Shown here: positions 32,160 to 43,709 of the stretch, piece by piece
Position numbering within the stretch: the stretch's first letter is position 1
Layout of the letters: each line of letters begins with the position of its first letter
Made by a program: the position numbers and the translations under genes
The notes under the pieces: generated by a model
Databases searched by the model: none
What the model was told of the DNA's origin: nothing
The model's input: only the letters and a program-made list of their open reading frames with translations
Assembly: GCA_029891345.1 (NCBI GenBank)
Contig: CM056994.1
Span: 225,052,991-225,116,990 of the forward strand
Length of the DNA: 64,000 nt
Origin: Dryococelus australis
Lineage: Eukaryota; Arthropoda; Insecta; Phasmatodea; Phasmatidae
Direction: 5' to 3'

Positions 32160-33860
32160 AAACTAGCCACTTACTCAACAACCAACCTAAGTAAATTTAA
32201 ATTAAAAAACACTTAACCAATAAGTTAATAAGCTTATTTTACTTTAAGTTAATTTATACTTTAACACGTATTCACCCATTATCAAAGGCATGGTCGTATC
32301 CAAAATAGTATTCCATTGGTAAGGGAGGTGGGTTTGGTCTTGACTTTATAATGCATGTATTGTACATGCTAACTTAAACATACCTAAGTTGGTGTACTAG
32401 TGGTAAATTACATTACTGGATGTTAAGAAATATTACCACGTAATTTTAATTTTGCAAAAATTTGGCTATCACAATCAGATACATATTCGTAGTAAGCAAT
32501 TATTACTTTACTTTCCATTATCAATTAATCTAAAACATAACTTGACATCAGCTTATTATCATAGTTTATTCTTAACCATTAATTATTATCATTATTACAT
32601 TATTTACCAAAGTCACTCTGATTGTGTTGTTTCCCATCCAGAACCAGCTCTCTATTGCAAATTATTTACCGTAGGAAACGGCTATATTACATAGAAAACA
32701 GATCCATCGTGTCCTCTGGAACTATAGGAATATCATGATTCATTGACACCAGAGCAGGTTCATTGAGGTGTGTCTTACACGTGGAGTTGAGTAGGCACAT
32801 GTTTTCAGCCTTTCAAACCTTTAATGCATGGTTATCTATATACCGGGCACTAAAAGGAAGTGCATTGAATGATGTAGACTCTCAACAGGAGAACACGGTA
32901 ACCAATGAGAGAAGCCCTTATGTGTGGGTGACGTAACTTGTTTAGACTATGTTCCGTGGCGAATAACTGCTGCTACCAATAACATCACATACAAACATAT
33001 TTTCGGTCCCGACATATGAAGAGCGTTATGCAGTTCCAAACAGAATAATGGGTTCGTTCCAAAGCCTTAAATTACATATTTTTATAGGTGCCTGAAAAAG
33101 TTAAGCATCAAAAATGTTCTCACTGGCGTCGCCATTGAAACTGGTTATACGGCCAGTATGTAAAAATTTACGCTGGTAAAGAAAGCAGGGTTACAGTTCA
33201 TAAATCCTACCATAGCTAGATCAGGTAGTTTTCCGCATTTGCATTTCCACAAAGAAACTCTGCTTCAAAAGTGCTTGCAGCAGGAAGGCAATTCCTGTTG
33301 AATTCTGCACATTTAATATCTCAGGTGTGGCAGTCACAAATTATCGTTGCATAAGATACTTTAAAGATGAGTTCGTAGCCCTATGCCTGTTGAACTGTGT
33401 CATTTAGTTGATCTCCAATTTATGGTCTATGGATGGCAGGTAGCGGTTGGTAAATATTCATGATGTTCTTGCTGATTTACATCCTGGAACACGAAATTCA
33501 TGCTGATGGCACCATTTTCTTTAAGCACACTAGTAGACGTGACAAAAATATTTGTGGACTCTCATTACTGACCGGCTAACAGGAAATGAAAAGCAGATTT
33601 TGCTGTGTTCCAATTAAATGTTTTGTTTTCATTTGGAAAAATGGTCGTTAATATAATTTTGTTTCTTAGCGAAATTATAATAAAAATAAGAAAGCGATGT
33701 TATAATGCCAGGGCCAGTTTTATATTTAATGGACAGAGATATATTCATACAAGTTTGCCCGACCTACACTCGGGCGAAGTCTTCACAGTGTTAACACAGA
33801 AGCAAATAATTTAGTTTGTGAATTTTTTTCAAGTTTCCATAAAAGTCCATGAAGTAAGGA
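32160..33860. other. Non-coding interval upstream of the candidate exon and downstream of the MARCH-type gene
   Basis: No gene, SINE or transposase reading recognised. Short open frames (32,452-32,694 plus, 33,605-33,814 plus) look random. Confidence 0.4.
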
Positions 33861-34223
33861 TTATTGATGGCAACTGGGGCTGTAATACTCGGCTCCGACG
33901 GGAGGTGGCGGCAAGGTGACTGAGAAAGCGCGACAGTACCACAGGTGCCAGGAAGCTGCCATGCCGAGGACGAGTTTGACGGCCAGTGCGAGCTGCAAGG
34001 AGAGCACTAGGACCACGAGGATCAGGAACCAGAATGGCACGCTCATCTCTTCCATCAGCAGCTGCAAGTACCGCCTGTACTCCATGACAGCGCCATGCTT
34101 CTCTGCAGGTGACGACTTCGCTAGAAGGCCCGCCTCGACATTGCGCGCGCACATGCTCACGTAACTACCCACCAGAGCTGCTCCAGCGATGAGGCACGTC
34201 ACTAGCTGGTACACCATTATCAT
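33861..34223 (-). CDS. MARCH-type RING-CH E3 ubiquitin ligase, last exon with two membrane helices
   Basis: On the minus strand the exon begins after an acceptor (CCTGTTTCCAG before ATGATAATGG) and reads MIMVYQLVTCLIAGAALVGS in its first transmembrane helix. A loop of about 40 residues follows (MCARNVEAGLL, EYRRYLQLLMEE), then a second helix VPFWFLILVVLVLSLQLALA and a tail with LPPPP and YYSPSCHQ before TAA at 33,861-33,863. A membrane-anchored RING-CH protein has just this shape: RING first, then two transmembrane segments close together. The entry phase (0) matches the end of the RING exon at 43,189. The open frame has no breaks, unlike its transposon neighbours. Confidence 0.75.
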   Translation of the reverse strand: MIMVYQLVTCLIAGAALVGSYVSMCARNVEAGLLAKSSPAEKHGAVMEYRRYLQLLMEEMSVPFWFLILVVLVLSLQLALAVKLVLGMAASWHLWYCRAFSVTLPPPPVGAEYYSPSCHQ

Positions 34224-34667
34224 CTGGAAACAGGCGTGGGTGTAGAACAAAAGTACATACGTAACTTACCTTCGCTTACGTGTACAACATTACAACTTTG
34301 TGTTACTTAAGAAAAACTGAAAATTAAACTCTTCTCAAAATAAAATCAGCGAATATCGTTATTTAAAAAAAGTAAACGGCCTGAATATTATAATAAATGT
34401 CAACTTGTAAATAAAAAAACTGCAAAATTTAAAAAAAATTGTATTTTCCAGTAAGCTGAATATCTGAATGTAAAACTATTAAAAACGTATGTATGTTCAT
34501 GATCATTATAGGTCATTCATTGGCTCTAGTTTCCCACATTATGTGGTTAATTTTTTAGTCTGAAACATCTCCATGAATTAACACAACACACTGATATTAC
34601 ACATATTATAAATATTATTTATTTATTAAGTGCACACCAAAAGCTCTAGGTATTTTTTAGAGGACAG

Positions 34668-34845
34668 TACAGGGTGCGGAATCGGGAATGTGTCTATGCA
34701 GGAACTTTAACAGCATTCGCTTAGAGTGAGAGGTGGGAAAACCAATTTGGGAGAAAACCACCCCCAGTGCAGCCGACCGGGATCGAATCCACGACCTTCC
34801 GAATGCGAGTCGGACACGCTACCACATGACCAAGCACACTCGGTA
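34668..34845 (-). mobile_element. tRNA-derived SINE
   Basis: On the minus strand TCATGTGGTAG (A box, 34,819-34,829) and GGATTCGATCCC (B box, about 34,779-34,790) have tRNA spacing, with an anticodon-arm-like CGACTCGCATTCG between them. After the head come GGCTGCACTGGGGGTGGTTT and TCTCCCAAATTGG. The head is close enough to a tRNA fold to be a recent SINE. Confidence 0.7.
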
Positions 34846-35479
34846 TTTGAGAAAGTAAATGATTTATCAGAAAACATGTTCGTTGAAAGCCTAAACAAAC
34901 GTCGACAAAAATTGTTTCAGGATCTCGTTAAACTCTTATTTCCAAAAGTTTCACAGGAAATTTTTGCGCAGTTTCAATAAATCCATACTCTTTATGTACA
35001 TAGTGTTTCTTAGCCTTGTTGCCATGCGAGCCATACTTTTACTTCTAAGTGCCAGTCAGCTCCAAAAAAAAAAAAAGGGACAGTGAGAAAGTCTTTAATT
35101 ATAGTCCGTAATCTTCGAATTTATCGCGTCGGATGACGGTAAGGTGTTATTTCCAGACTACGAGTTTACGGATTTCAGGTCTGGAATAGCCATTATTCGC
35201 GTGCAGGCTTCGTATGCAAATTGAGATTAGTTTAATATAATACTTAAAAAGCTAAGATTTTTGTGTCTCACGAATATTTTAACACATGATCACGGACTAA
35301 TAAATTATTCTCATAAGCAAAATGTTGCATGAAGGTGAATACCGACATTGCCATATTCACACATAGGTATAATCATTGCCATACAAAGTGCGCATCCAAG
35401 CGGAGACGTTAAGGCTGAATGAAAGTTGACAAAGACGATGGGAAAGATGATGCAAATAAATAATTACAACATCAAGACG

Positions 35480-36200
35480 ATTGTGTAGTTTATTAGGAAA
35501 AAACCACACATAAAATTGTAAGTACACTGGTATGTCATCCATTGCATGGATGCATGCAGCGATATGGGCTGGCAAAGAGTCGCAACGACCTCTAATTGCT
35601 ACACTCTGGAAGTCAGTGCCCTTGTTTCGGTAATTGCCGCCGCAGATGCTGCAGGCCTATTATTAGCTGAAGGTTGTCCCAGCTGGCTTTATGCATGATA
35701 TATAGGTGAGACGTCTGGAGACAGTGCTGTTGACATTCTTATTTGGCCAGCCCAAAGGCAGTTCTGGGGAACCCATGCTGTAAATGGGGTGGGCATTATC
35801 CTGTTGGATATTTCTCCACTGAAGTCGTACCATACATATAAGCGTATTTGACTGCAGGTCATGCTGACTGTACCACTGTTTTATCAATGTACCCTTAATA
35901 ACTACTATACAAGACCGATATTAAGAGATTACTCCAAATACCACGACGATGCATTTTCTAGCAGGATTACACCCAACAATGAAGTACAGTTTTGTGTACT
36001 TGGGTATGGTAGCCATCTGTGCCCAGACAACACCTGGATTCATCATTAATGACAATTTATCGCCATTTCTCAGCTTTTTATGCCACCATATTACGACACA
36101 ACTTCGAACGAAGTCGCACTTGTCGGGTCTTTATGAAAGATGACATAAGGGGCGTCGAGAATGCAACTCTTCTGTAAGTCACCTCATAATAGTACGAGTG
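35480..36200 (-). pseudogene. Tc1-like transposase relic
   Basis: From the right on the minus strand: VRLRSKLCRNMVA, a stop, then WR and INDESRCCLGTDGYHTQVHK with the first catalytic Asp, and IQQDNAHPIYSMG with the second (about 35,785). In another frame, LSPDVSPIYHA shows the SPDLNPIE region with the Glu replaced by Tyr. A decayed C-terminal helix region follows to about 35,500. Many stops and at least three frameshifts. No terminal repeats recognised. It lies inside the MARCH-type gene's intron. Confidence 0.55.
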
Positions 36201-36423
36201 TAAACTGGGGTCACTAGTGATGCTACTGAATGTGTACGGAGGAAGGAGTCATAGACTTCCTGGGAGAAAGGCATCTTACACTAAATTGGAATCTTTGGAA
36301 AACCGCTGATTTGCAGTGAAATTCAACTACTTTGAATAAGTGACGTCCAGCTGCGTGAGGGAATTAAATATGGTTTTATTGAATATAGCCAAATAATTAT
36401 AACGAAATAATCATAAAAAACTT

Positions 36424-36505
36424 AATGTGGGTGGTTAGGATTGAACCCAAACCATCACCACCCCTCTTTTAACCATTACCTTACCCATCGAGCTACCTAT
36501 CCAAC
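36424..36505 (-). mobile_element. tRNA-derived SINE head
   Basis: On the minus strand TAGCTCGATGGGTAA (A box, 36,481-36,495) and GGGTTCAATCCT (B box, about 36,438-36,449) are at tRNA spacing, with an imperfect cloverleaf. The body extends left into AT-rich sequence. Confidence 0.65.
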
Positions 36506-39500
36506 ATTAACTACAAGGAGTAAAATATTCATAAGATAGGCCTATATTGTTTATCAAAGTATGTAGTTTCAAATTGTATGCTCTTTCTTTTCGTATTTAA
36601 TTTAATAGGTAATTTAATAGTATTGCTAAACAAATATTATGTATGAGTGTACTAACTTCACCACATTTAATGCAGTTAAACCTTCAAACCGAGCGATATG
36701 ATGATTACTTAAAAGCGTAATGAAATACGTAAAAATGGAATTAAAAAATTAATGTTCATGTTACCTTGTAAAATTATATTATGGAAGACCGAACTCACAT
36801 TAAAAAATATATGTTTACGGTTTTATTAGTAAATGTGTTATTTCACTTGATACGCATTGTTTGACTAATCCTTCAGTCAAAAAACAAATCACCGAAAAAT
36901 AGCAATTAAAAAGGTGATGAATCAATGAAAAATGTCACTGAATCAATATTGAGGGAAAACTGGCATTTTTTCAGTAATTCATTACTTAAATTCACTGAAG
37001 TGACTGTTGAATCAGTTAAATTATTTAAACAGTGAAATTCTCACTAATCCAGATTTAGAGTGTGAGTGATTGAGGTGTTGAGGTAGTGCCTTGACCTAGT
37101 ATCCAAACTCGGTAACCCGCAGATGACTTCAGAAAGTTTGTATTAGTTGTCATATATGATCTTTCTCTAGCAAAGTTACTTTCGGATTCCTCGAGTAGCA
37201 ATTCGGCACCCACCGCCACTTGGGTTTAAGCAAATGAGGGTTATGACAGGCTCCGCTTTGTGCCACTCACTTGAAATTCTCGCTACCAGGGACGAAGATA
37301 GGTATCTTCGTAGGTACCTTATTAGTATCGAAGGTAGGTACCTTATTGGCTGCCGTCGTATGGCATCTAGGCGCGACTACTAGGCGGGGCATTGGAGTAC
37401 AGGGCACTCAACTATTGAGGATTAATGCCGAATTTAAATGTGAGGAAATTCTCCTGGCTATTACAACGGACACACTGGTGTAAAACTCACAAGTCCATTA
37501 GACACTTAAGAAGATGCACGAGACGACCGGTAGGCTTCACCAGAGATTCTCTATGGTGACCATTTCAGTGAGTTTGAACTCTTATTGGAAGTGGTTGAAA
37601 CTCCGCGTACTAGGGAAGACCATGACTGTTCCATGCTCATTGACGGGTTGCGCATTGAGCCATGGAGAAGCTCCGATACTGTCTGGTTCAGATAGTAGAA
37701 GTGAGAATAGCGCATCAGCCGGAAAATGGGTTGATCTGAGTGCGAAGTTCAAAGTGACGATGTGGGATGTAGTTAAAGGTGCAGAACTATAACTGTCTTT
37801 GGCTTTGTGCCTGATCACCTGTTATTTTAGCTGGAGGTGCTGCTCTGACTATCTCAGCTTTGGCTGTCACGGTCTCCACGCAGGTTACCCCCATAATGGT
37901 TTAGGTACTGTTTTGAAGGCATCCCTGTCTTGGAACCCGAATGGCTCCTTGCACGTCAGATAGTGCTTTGTCTTGAATGTGTCTGTATTGTTGAAATGAC
38001 AATATTAGATGCGTTCACGCCTGTCAGATTATGAAAATTTTATCTCTTCTGATGGTTATTTTGGGTTGTCCAGAACTACTCACAGATGTTCATGCCACAC
38101 ATACAATAATTACAATATCCTCACCTTAGCCCTGCAAAAATCTACATTGCTAAGGTTTTACAGGTATCATCCCCTAGTGGCAGGTACTACGAGGCTAATC
38201 GCAGCCAAATTTAAATTAGTTGCAGCACTACCTGTGGTGGTGCTGCAACGTGTTCGTTCAGGCTGTTAATTTTAAGGCACAACGAGTGTATATTTTCTTA
38301 TCGGAAATTAATTTGCATGTTTAATAAAAACGAATACATAAAGGCACAAAATTTAAAGTAGTTCAAAGTTTTTATAGGAGAGAAATTTGTACAAAGTTTC
38401 TAGTATTCATATTAAATATTACGGAAATCGTATCACGTCGAAATTTGGATACCTACAAAGATCTGTCCTCCACAAAAATGAAGAGGAATGGCAAACCAAA
38501 GTAAGGTGGGTCGATAATTAAAGGATTCTTTATTGCCCACACTGTTCTTTGAGACTTATCGTCCTATAGAAACAATTTTCACACGTTTTTGAAAAGCGGC
38601 TGCAATCGGAAAGGAAATACGATTCCCATAGTATGACACTTGGAAGAACTGCTTTGTTTCTTATTTATACCCAATGATCGTACTTCCGCAGCACGTAAAA
38701 TAATTAGTGTGTCACTAGTGACGACTCCCCTTGTGTCAGTCGGTGAAATAGTATTTTGTGAAATTACCGAAAGTTAAAATGTGGCACTATTTCGATAATG
38801 TGATTTTGATACTGATATTTGGATATTGTTCTCTCATATTTCAATATTAACTTATGAGATAAAATTTAAATTCTAAATAGCAGAGTGTTAAATTATTATC
38901 GCAGGTAAACCAAGTGTCGGATTTAAAATAAATCGATAATATGATGTTCCCGAGACTTCTAAAAAAATTCTAGCTGAAAACTAACTTAATGTCAAAATGA
39001 CAGTTTCAAAGTTATATGAATCAATATTTTAAGTTAAATGTCTCACATTTACGCTAATAATAATTATGGATGTAAATTGCGAAATCATTAGGTAATTTTA
39101 TCAAGTTGTCTTTGATATCTCACAAAGCCATAAAATATTCTCGAAATCTAGAAAAAAAAGTTTCACTTTTGACTTTCATTCTACCCTATTATCTCAGTTG
39201 TAAAGAATGTTGCCCGCCTGCAGAGGCGATGTGGGTATCCAATCACGAATGTATATTGGAAAATCTCGAAACCATATTCCTTTAATATTAATAACTTTAG
39301 GTGACCTTTCCATTACTGAAGATACCGGAACATTCTTTTTATAATCCCCTGTAAAACAATTATCAAGTTTCCCCTTCATAATTTGGGGAACAATAGCTGT
39401 TTGATTAAATAATGATGAGAGCTAGAGGTTTTCACAGTGATGGCATATCTTCATCCAATACACACAGATCCTTATTTAGATATTCAGCGTCACACCTTGC

Positions 39501-40007
39501 ATAGTATCCATAATATTACCACTAAATTAAGTTTTAACTAATTTTCACAAAGGCACTTGCTTCCCTTAGGGAATTATTTATGACAGTCATACAGGCCCCA
39601 ATTATGCTGTATTTTCTCTTGAAGAGCCTGAATCATCTCGTTGACTTTAGTTAAATTACATCCTGAAATTACAGCATTCTAATTGTCAGAATCAGCCCAC
39701 AAGTACCATACCTGCAGAGCCGCCAAGTTCTCTTTACAAACTGTCAAAGTAGGCAGTGTTTACAAACTCTCAAAGAGGGCAGTGTATACAGACTTGCAAA
39801 GAAGGCAGTATTTCATGGTTCTGTATGTACTTGAGATGGGTTCAGTTATTAATTGGTTGCTGACGATGTAGTTTCGTTTAGACGATTTTTCGCATCAATC
39901 TGTCAAAAATTTACAGGTTTTGTGTTGCCCGTCCGTTAATAAATATTCTATTCACTGTACCTTCTCACTTTCTGGATAAAACCTTAGAAAAATAACTATA
40001 CTTAACA
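36506..40007. other. Non-coding intronic sequence
   Basis: AT-rich to 37,050. A more balanced repeat-like block follows (37,060-37,980), with GTAGGTACCTTATT twice near 37,310 and 37,335. A three-unit tandem repeat lies at 39,733-39,810. No gene seen; open frames in 37,271-37,818 look like chance. Confidence 0.45.
39733..39810. repeat. Three-copy tandem repeat, 26-bp unit
   Basis: Units TTTACAAACTSTCAAAG with the ending GGCAGTG start at 39,733, 39,759 and 39,785; the third is the most diverged. Confidence 0.85.
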
Positions 40008-40044
40008 TACACAATCAAATCACATTATTATGACCATCTGCTAG

Positions 40045-40200
40045 TATCCAGAGTAACAGCACTTCGTAGCACAGACAGCAGCTAGACGAGCTGGCAGTGA
40101 CTCAATCAGGTGCTGATACGTATCCGTGGGTATATGAAGCCATGCTGTCTGCAGTGCTGTGCCAGATGTATTGGCACAGTTAACATTTTTCTACAAAGTT
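40045..40200 (-). pseudogene. Tc1-like transposase, C-terminal end
   Basis: Minus-strand reading ALQTAWLHIPTDTYQHLIES continues with LPARLAAVCATKCCYSGY and a stop, the final helix of Tc1-type transposases (usual pattern: L-I-x-S-M-P-x-R). It lies just inside the left terminal inverted repeat, as expected for the 3' end of the gene. Confidence 0.65.
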
Positions 40201-40204
40201 TATA

Positions 40205-41420
40205 TTCTAGTAATACTTACCTTTATTGCCTAAATAATATTTTTTAAAATGAATATGTGCTTCGGTTAATAGCTTTATTGTATTATTTATTTATGTCAAA
40301 CGAATATGATTATTAGATTCTTTGATTAATTGTTTTATTCACCACAAGTTTGCCTGGTTAAATAATTCAACGACAAATATACTTTAAAATATCGTACCTG
40401 CCTCGTTTTGTTTCAGTATGCAAATATTGTCATTTCCTTTGTACTTGTTTTGAATGGTGGCAAGTAGCTCTGAAATCCATAATTTTGCCAATTACTACTT
40501 GAGATTAATTAATAAAAAGGTTTTGGTAATCGTTTTAGAAGTCTTTCAGTAGTCGTTAAATAATCGATTGTGTTTGTGAAACATCGAGTTGTAAGCACAC
40601 ACGATTCGATATATATGCGACCTGCCGAGGTCGTAGCCTTCTCCATTTTGACAAGCATGTAGTCAACTACAAATTATTTTCTCTCGTCGTATCTACATTA
40701 CATCTTTTGATGTAATTTTGTTTTTCACCGCTGTTTAGGGTAAGTTTGTTTGCGGTGCTTCTTTGCTTTATCCCCTTCATGTTAGTTTTTGTGGTTTTAC
40801 TCTAGTTCTTTTATAATATTTAGCGGTCCACGAGTTTCGAGGAGCCCACTCGTGAGTAACTACTAAGGGCATCCTAACTTCATATTTGACTGCGAGATGT
40901 GATCTTTTTTGGTGCAACATCCTTCCCGGGAGGTTTCTGCACTACTAGCCGTGGCGTTAGCTGCGCCCAAATGTTTTTCTTGACTTCATGACTTATGCCC
41001 GCTTCTGTTGTTCAAAATCAAGTAATACATTTTCATTATTTTGTGCATGACGGATCGTGCTGCTCAGAATAAGGCCAGACTGTTAGACTGAAATAAGAAG
41101 GCAAAAATATAAATCTTGTGTTTGGCACTGGAAATATTAAAATTTCAGTTTTTATATTACAAATAAAATGTAATCTAAAATTATTTTTCTTTGAATGTGC
41201 CCACGAGGCACACATGTAATTTGACAATTTTGAACGACCTCGTGCTCGAGGCGTTATTAACCCCAAATCATGAGGTTTGCTCTTTATCTTTTATTAATAG
41301 AAAAATAAGTAATCATGTAACAAATGCGTGCGAAAAAGGTTTGGTATAACCTTTATTTTTACTTTGTACTGGGTACCCGTTGAAAAGCTAATAAAGGTAT
41401 AAAATTAGATGAATATATAA
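40205..41420. other. AT-rich insertion inside the Tc1 transposase gene
   Basis: No coding. The hexamer TTAACA lies at both edges (about 40,179 and 41,425) and could be a target duplication, but with an AT-rich 6-mer this is weak. Its identity is unknown. Confidence 0.35.
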
Positions 41421-41426
41421 ACAATT

Positions 41427-42167
41427 AACACGTACGGACACTTCTAGCCGTGTGGCAAGCCGCATTATCGTGCTGGAAGAGCTTATCCTCCGGAGGAAAG
41501 ACAATCATCATATACGGGTAGAGGTGATCGCCGAGGATGGATTCATAACCAAATCGATCAAGAGTGCCTTCCACAAGGTTGGTGGGACGTAGAAAATACC
41601 ACGAGAACATTCCTCAGACCATAACACTGCCCTCCTCCCCTCCACCTGGTGTTCCTCCAACAATGGATGCAGGGTGTCGGTTCTCCGACGTTTCTCGCCG
41701 GACACACTGACGTCCATCCGTTCTTTGCAGTTCACAACGTGACTCGTCGGAGAAGGCCCTCCCGTCACCAATCAGCAGCTGTCCAGTTGCCATACTGTAG
41801 AGCAAATTTCAGTCGTTTTCGTCGATGCACCTGTATTAGCATGGCTGCAGTCACCCTCCGTCTACTCCGGAGCCACATTCGTAGAAGGATTCGCTGAACT
41901 GTTGCAGTAGACACATGTCTGGATGTCCCCTGGTTCATTTGGACGGTGAGCTGTTCCACTGTAGCCTGTCGGTTGGCCTTCACGCACTGTTATAGTCAAT
42001 GTTCACCTCGGACGGTTATTCCCAATTGTGCCATTCGTCCACTTACGGTACATCACTACCACAGAGGCACACAACATCGCTGTTTCCGAAATGCTGCTCC
42101 CCTTGGCCCGAAAGCCAATGATCATAACTTTTTGCAACTCGGTTAAATCGCTTCCCTTACCCATGAG
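41427..42167 (-). pseudogene. Tc1-like transposase, N-terminal and core part
   Basis: It starts at an ATG at 42,167 (MGKGSDLTELQKVMIIGFRA), a helix-turn-helix start typical of Tc1 enzymes. After frameshifts: VREGQPTGYSGT, STATVQRILLRMWLRSRRRV, TFSDESRCELQRTDGRQCVR with the first catalytic Asp, GSVMVWGMFSWYFLRPT, and IVFPPEDKLFQHDNAACHTA with the second Asp at about 41,450. Reading ends at RSVRTC. The region with the third acidic residue is missing. The C-terminal end (TYQHLIESLPARLAAVCATK, then CCYSGY and a stop) is found at about 40,060-40,200. Confidence 0.85.
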
Positions 42168-43188
42168 AGCAGGAAGCGCAATGTGTCCAGCCAGTCGGTC
42201 GCATTATATACCCGCTTCATCCGCCCACGTCACGGGCCATACGTCATGGGCTACGTGCTGCAGATGGCACTTCTAGCAGACGGTCATAATAATGTGATTC
42301 GACTGCGTATTTGGTTGTCCCCTAGACAAATAATATGGCACGAGCATTTGAGGTATGTTGGTAGTGGCCAATAAGAAAAATTTTTAGGCTTAAATATTAT
42401 TAAATTTTTCCTCGTTATTTTTAAAGTAAACGTTATTCACTGTTGCATTTAGGTTTTCTGGAATTCGTTTTTCGAAATATACATTTCTTTGTTATGTATA
42501 TAAATATTTATTTTTTATTGGCTGGCAGTTCATACTATAGGTATATACGTTATGCTGGCTGACACTTGGTGTTTTACTATAGAATTGTTTACGTTTATTT
42601 TAGGCCTACATGAGGTGGAAAGATACGTTGTGGTTTATGCGGAAATATAAATTCTGCAGGGCTTGAGAAAAGTAGGAAGTAAATGTTTTATAATAAATAT
42701 ATAACATTTAAATTGAGATATGTAACAGGAGGTTGTTTTGTAGTACTACTGCTATAATGTGATATTTAGTAATTCATCTAATATAGTAATATAAATATTT
42801 AATTTTAGAAAACTCAGCACAACACAACCTAACTTAATCTAGCCTAAACACTTTTTGTATACCCTTAACAACCCCTAAACAATATGTTCTGAGTAGAGCG
42901 AAATAAGTATTTCTAGAGTATCGCAGAGAAGCTGAACTGCCATAGTACTACAGACCAGTGACGAGTTTACATTTTCCCAGGTTATTCAGTGTAAACCTCT
43001 GTATACTTGCTGTCGTATGCGACTTGTCGTTCTTGACACGTAGTGGCCTCTCTCTAGCAGCTAGAGAAGAGTACAGAGAGTTCACACTATATAGTTTAAA
43101 ACTTAGCAAAATTAAACAAATATAGGCCTATATAAATATAGGCAAGTTACTGTAACGGTATGTTACAGGTGTGTGGATAGGTATGTAC

Positions 43189-43418
43189 CTGGAACTTGTT
43201 GGCGCGCCTCATGAACCACTCCCAGGCGCACTTGTGGAGGGCACGCCGGCGGGTCCACTGCAGTGTGTACTTTCTGCCGCAGGAGCTGCATGAGTCGGCG
43301 CACGTGGTTTGGAGTCTCCTCTGCAGGCACACCCGATGTACCAGCTGGTCCGTGCAGGCACATCTGGGAATAAGCGTGGCTACGGGCTGCCTGCCGCCGC
43401 ATATCTGGCACACGCTTC
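43189..43418 (-). CDS. MARCH-type RING-CH E3 ubiquitin ligase, RING exon
   Basis: Minus-strand reading SVCQICGGRQPVATLIPRCA followed by CTDQLVHRVCLQRRLQTTCA and DSCSSCGRKYTLQW shows the C4HC3 spacing of a RING-CH (RINGv) domain: CxxC, CxC, HxxC and CxxC. It then runs into ALHKCAWEWFMRRANKFQ and a strong donor (TTCCAG, GTACAT). RING-CH proteins ubiquitinate membrane cargo. The upstream acceptor is probably GTGGCAG before GAAGCG (43,418), since an in-frame stop lies further upstream. Phase 0 at the 3' side fits the last exon at 34,223. Upstream exons were not found. Confidence 0.75.
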
Positions 43419-43640
43419 CTGCCACGCAAGACACGGCATACACTCTTCAGTTGGCGGCCACTGTACTGCTTTAGTTTTATAAATAACAAACGAAAAATGT
43501 GCGGAGTGTCCTGCGACTGCTCTGCTAACTGGACTACACGTTCGACAAATGAACAAAGTGGAAATATGTACATCTCTTCCTTTTTTTTTATCATGAACAT
43601 CCTACTCCGGGCAAGCCTTGTCGTAGCTTCGTCTCTCTTG

Positions 43641-43708
43641 TCTTTTTTGCGGAATAGGCTTTATATATATATATATATATATATATAAAGCCTATTCCCC
43701 AAAAAAGA
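43641..43708. repeat. Near-perfect palindrome centred on a TA run
   Basis: The arm CTTTTTTGCGGAATAGGCTT runs into (TA)n and returns as its reverse complement with one mismatch (C opposite C at 43,650/43,699). About 68 bp in all. Confidence 0.9.
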
Positions 43709-43709
43709 T

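Larger units (their letters stand above)
40010..42307 (-). mobile_element. Tc1/mariner element with TA target sites and 35-bp terminal inverted repeats
   Basis: The left end after TA (40,008-40,009) begins CACAATCAAATCACATTATT and continues ATGACCATCTGCTAG. The right end, before TA (42,308-42,309), is its reverse complement with four mismatches, all transitions at CpG-like positions. Inside, on the minus strand, lies a Tc1-type transposase whose N-terminal and C-terminal parts are separated by about 1.2 kb of unrelated AT-rich DNA (40,205-41,420). The structure is complete at the ends but the gene is interrupted. Confidence 0.9.
34224..43188 (-). other. 8,965-bp intron of the MARCH-type gene, transposon-filled
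   Basis: Bounded by GT (minus strand, at 43,188-43,187) and AG (34,225-34,224), both in consensus context. It contains two SINEs, a Tc1-like relic at about 35,480-36,200, a TA-flanked Tc1 element (40,010-42,307) and unassigned AT-rich sequence. Confidence 0.6.

Noticed and set aside
37271-37818. Overlapping open frames of 70-92 codons on both strands
   Set aside because: No family motif, no splice structure, and a repeat-like composition.
43163-43600. 145-codon minus-strand frame
   Set aside because: It overlaps the RING-CH exon in another frame; the CxxC/CxC/HxxC pattern is only in the chosen frame.
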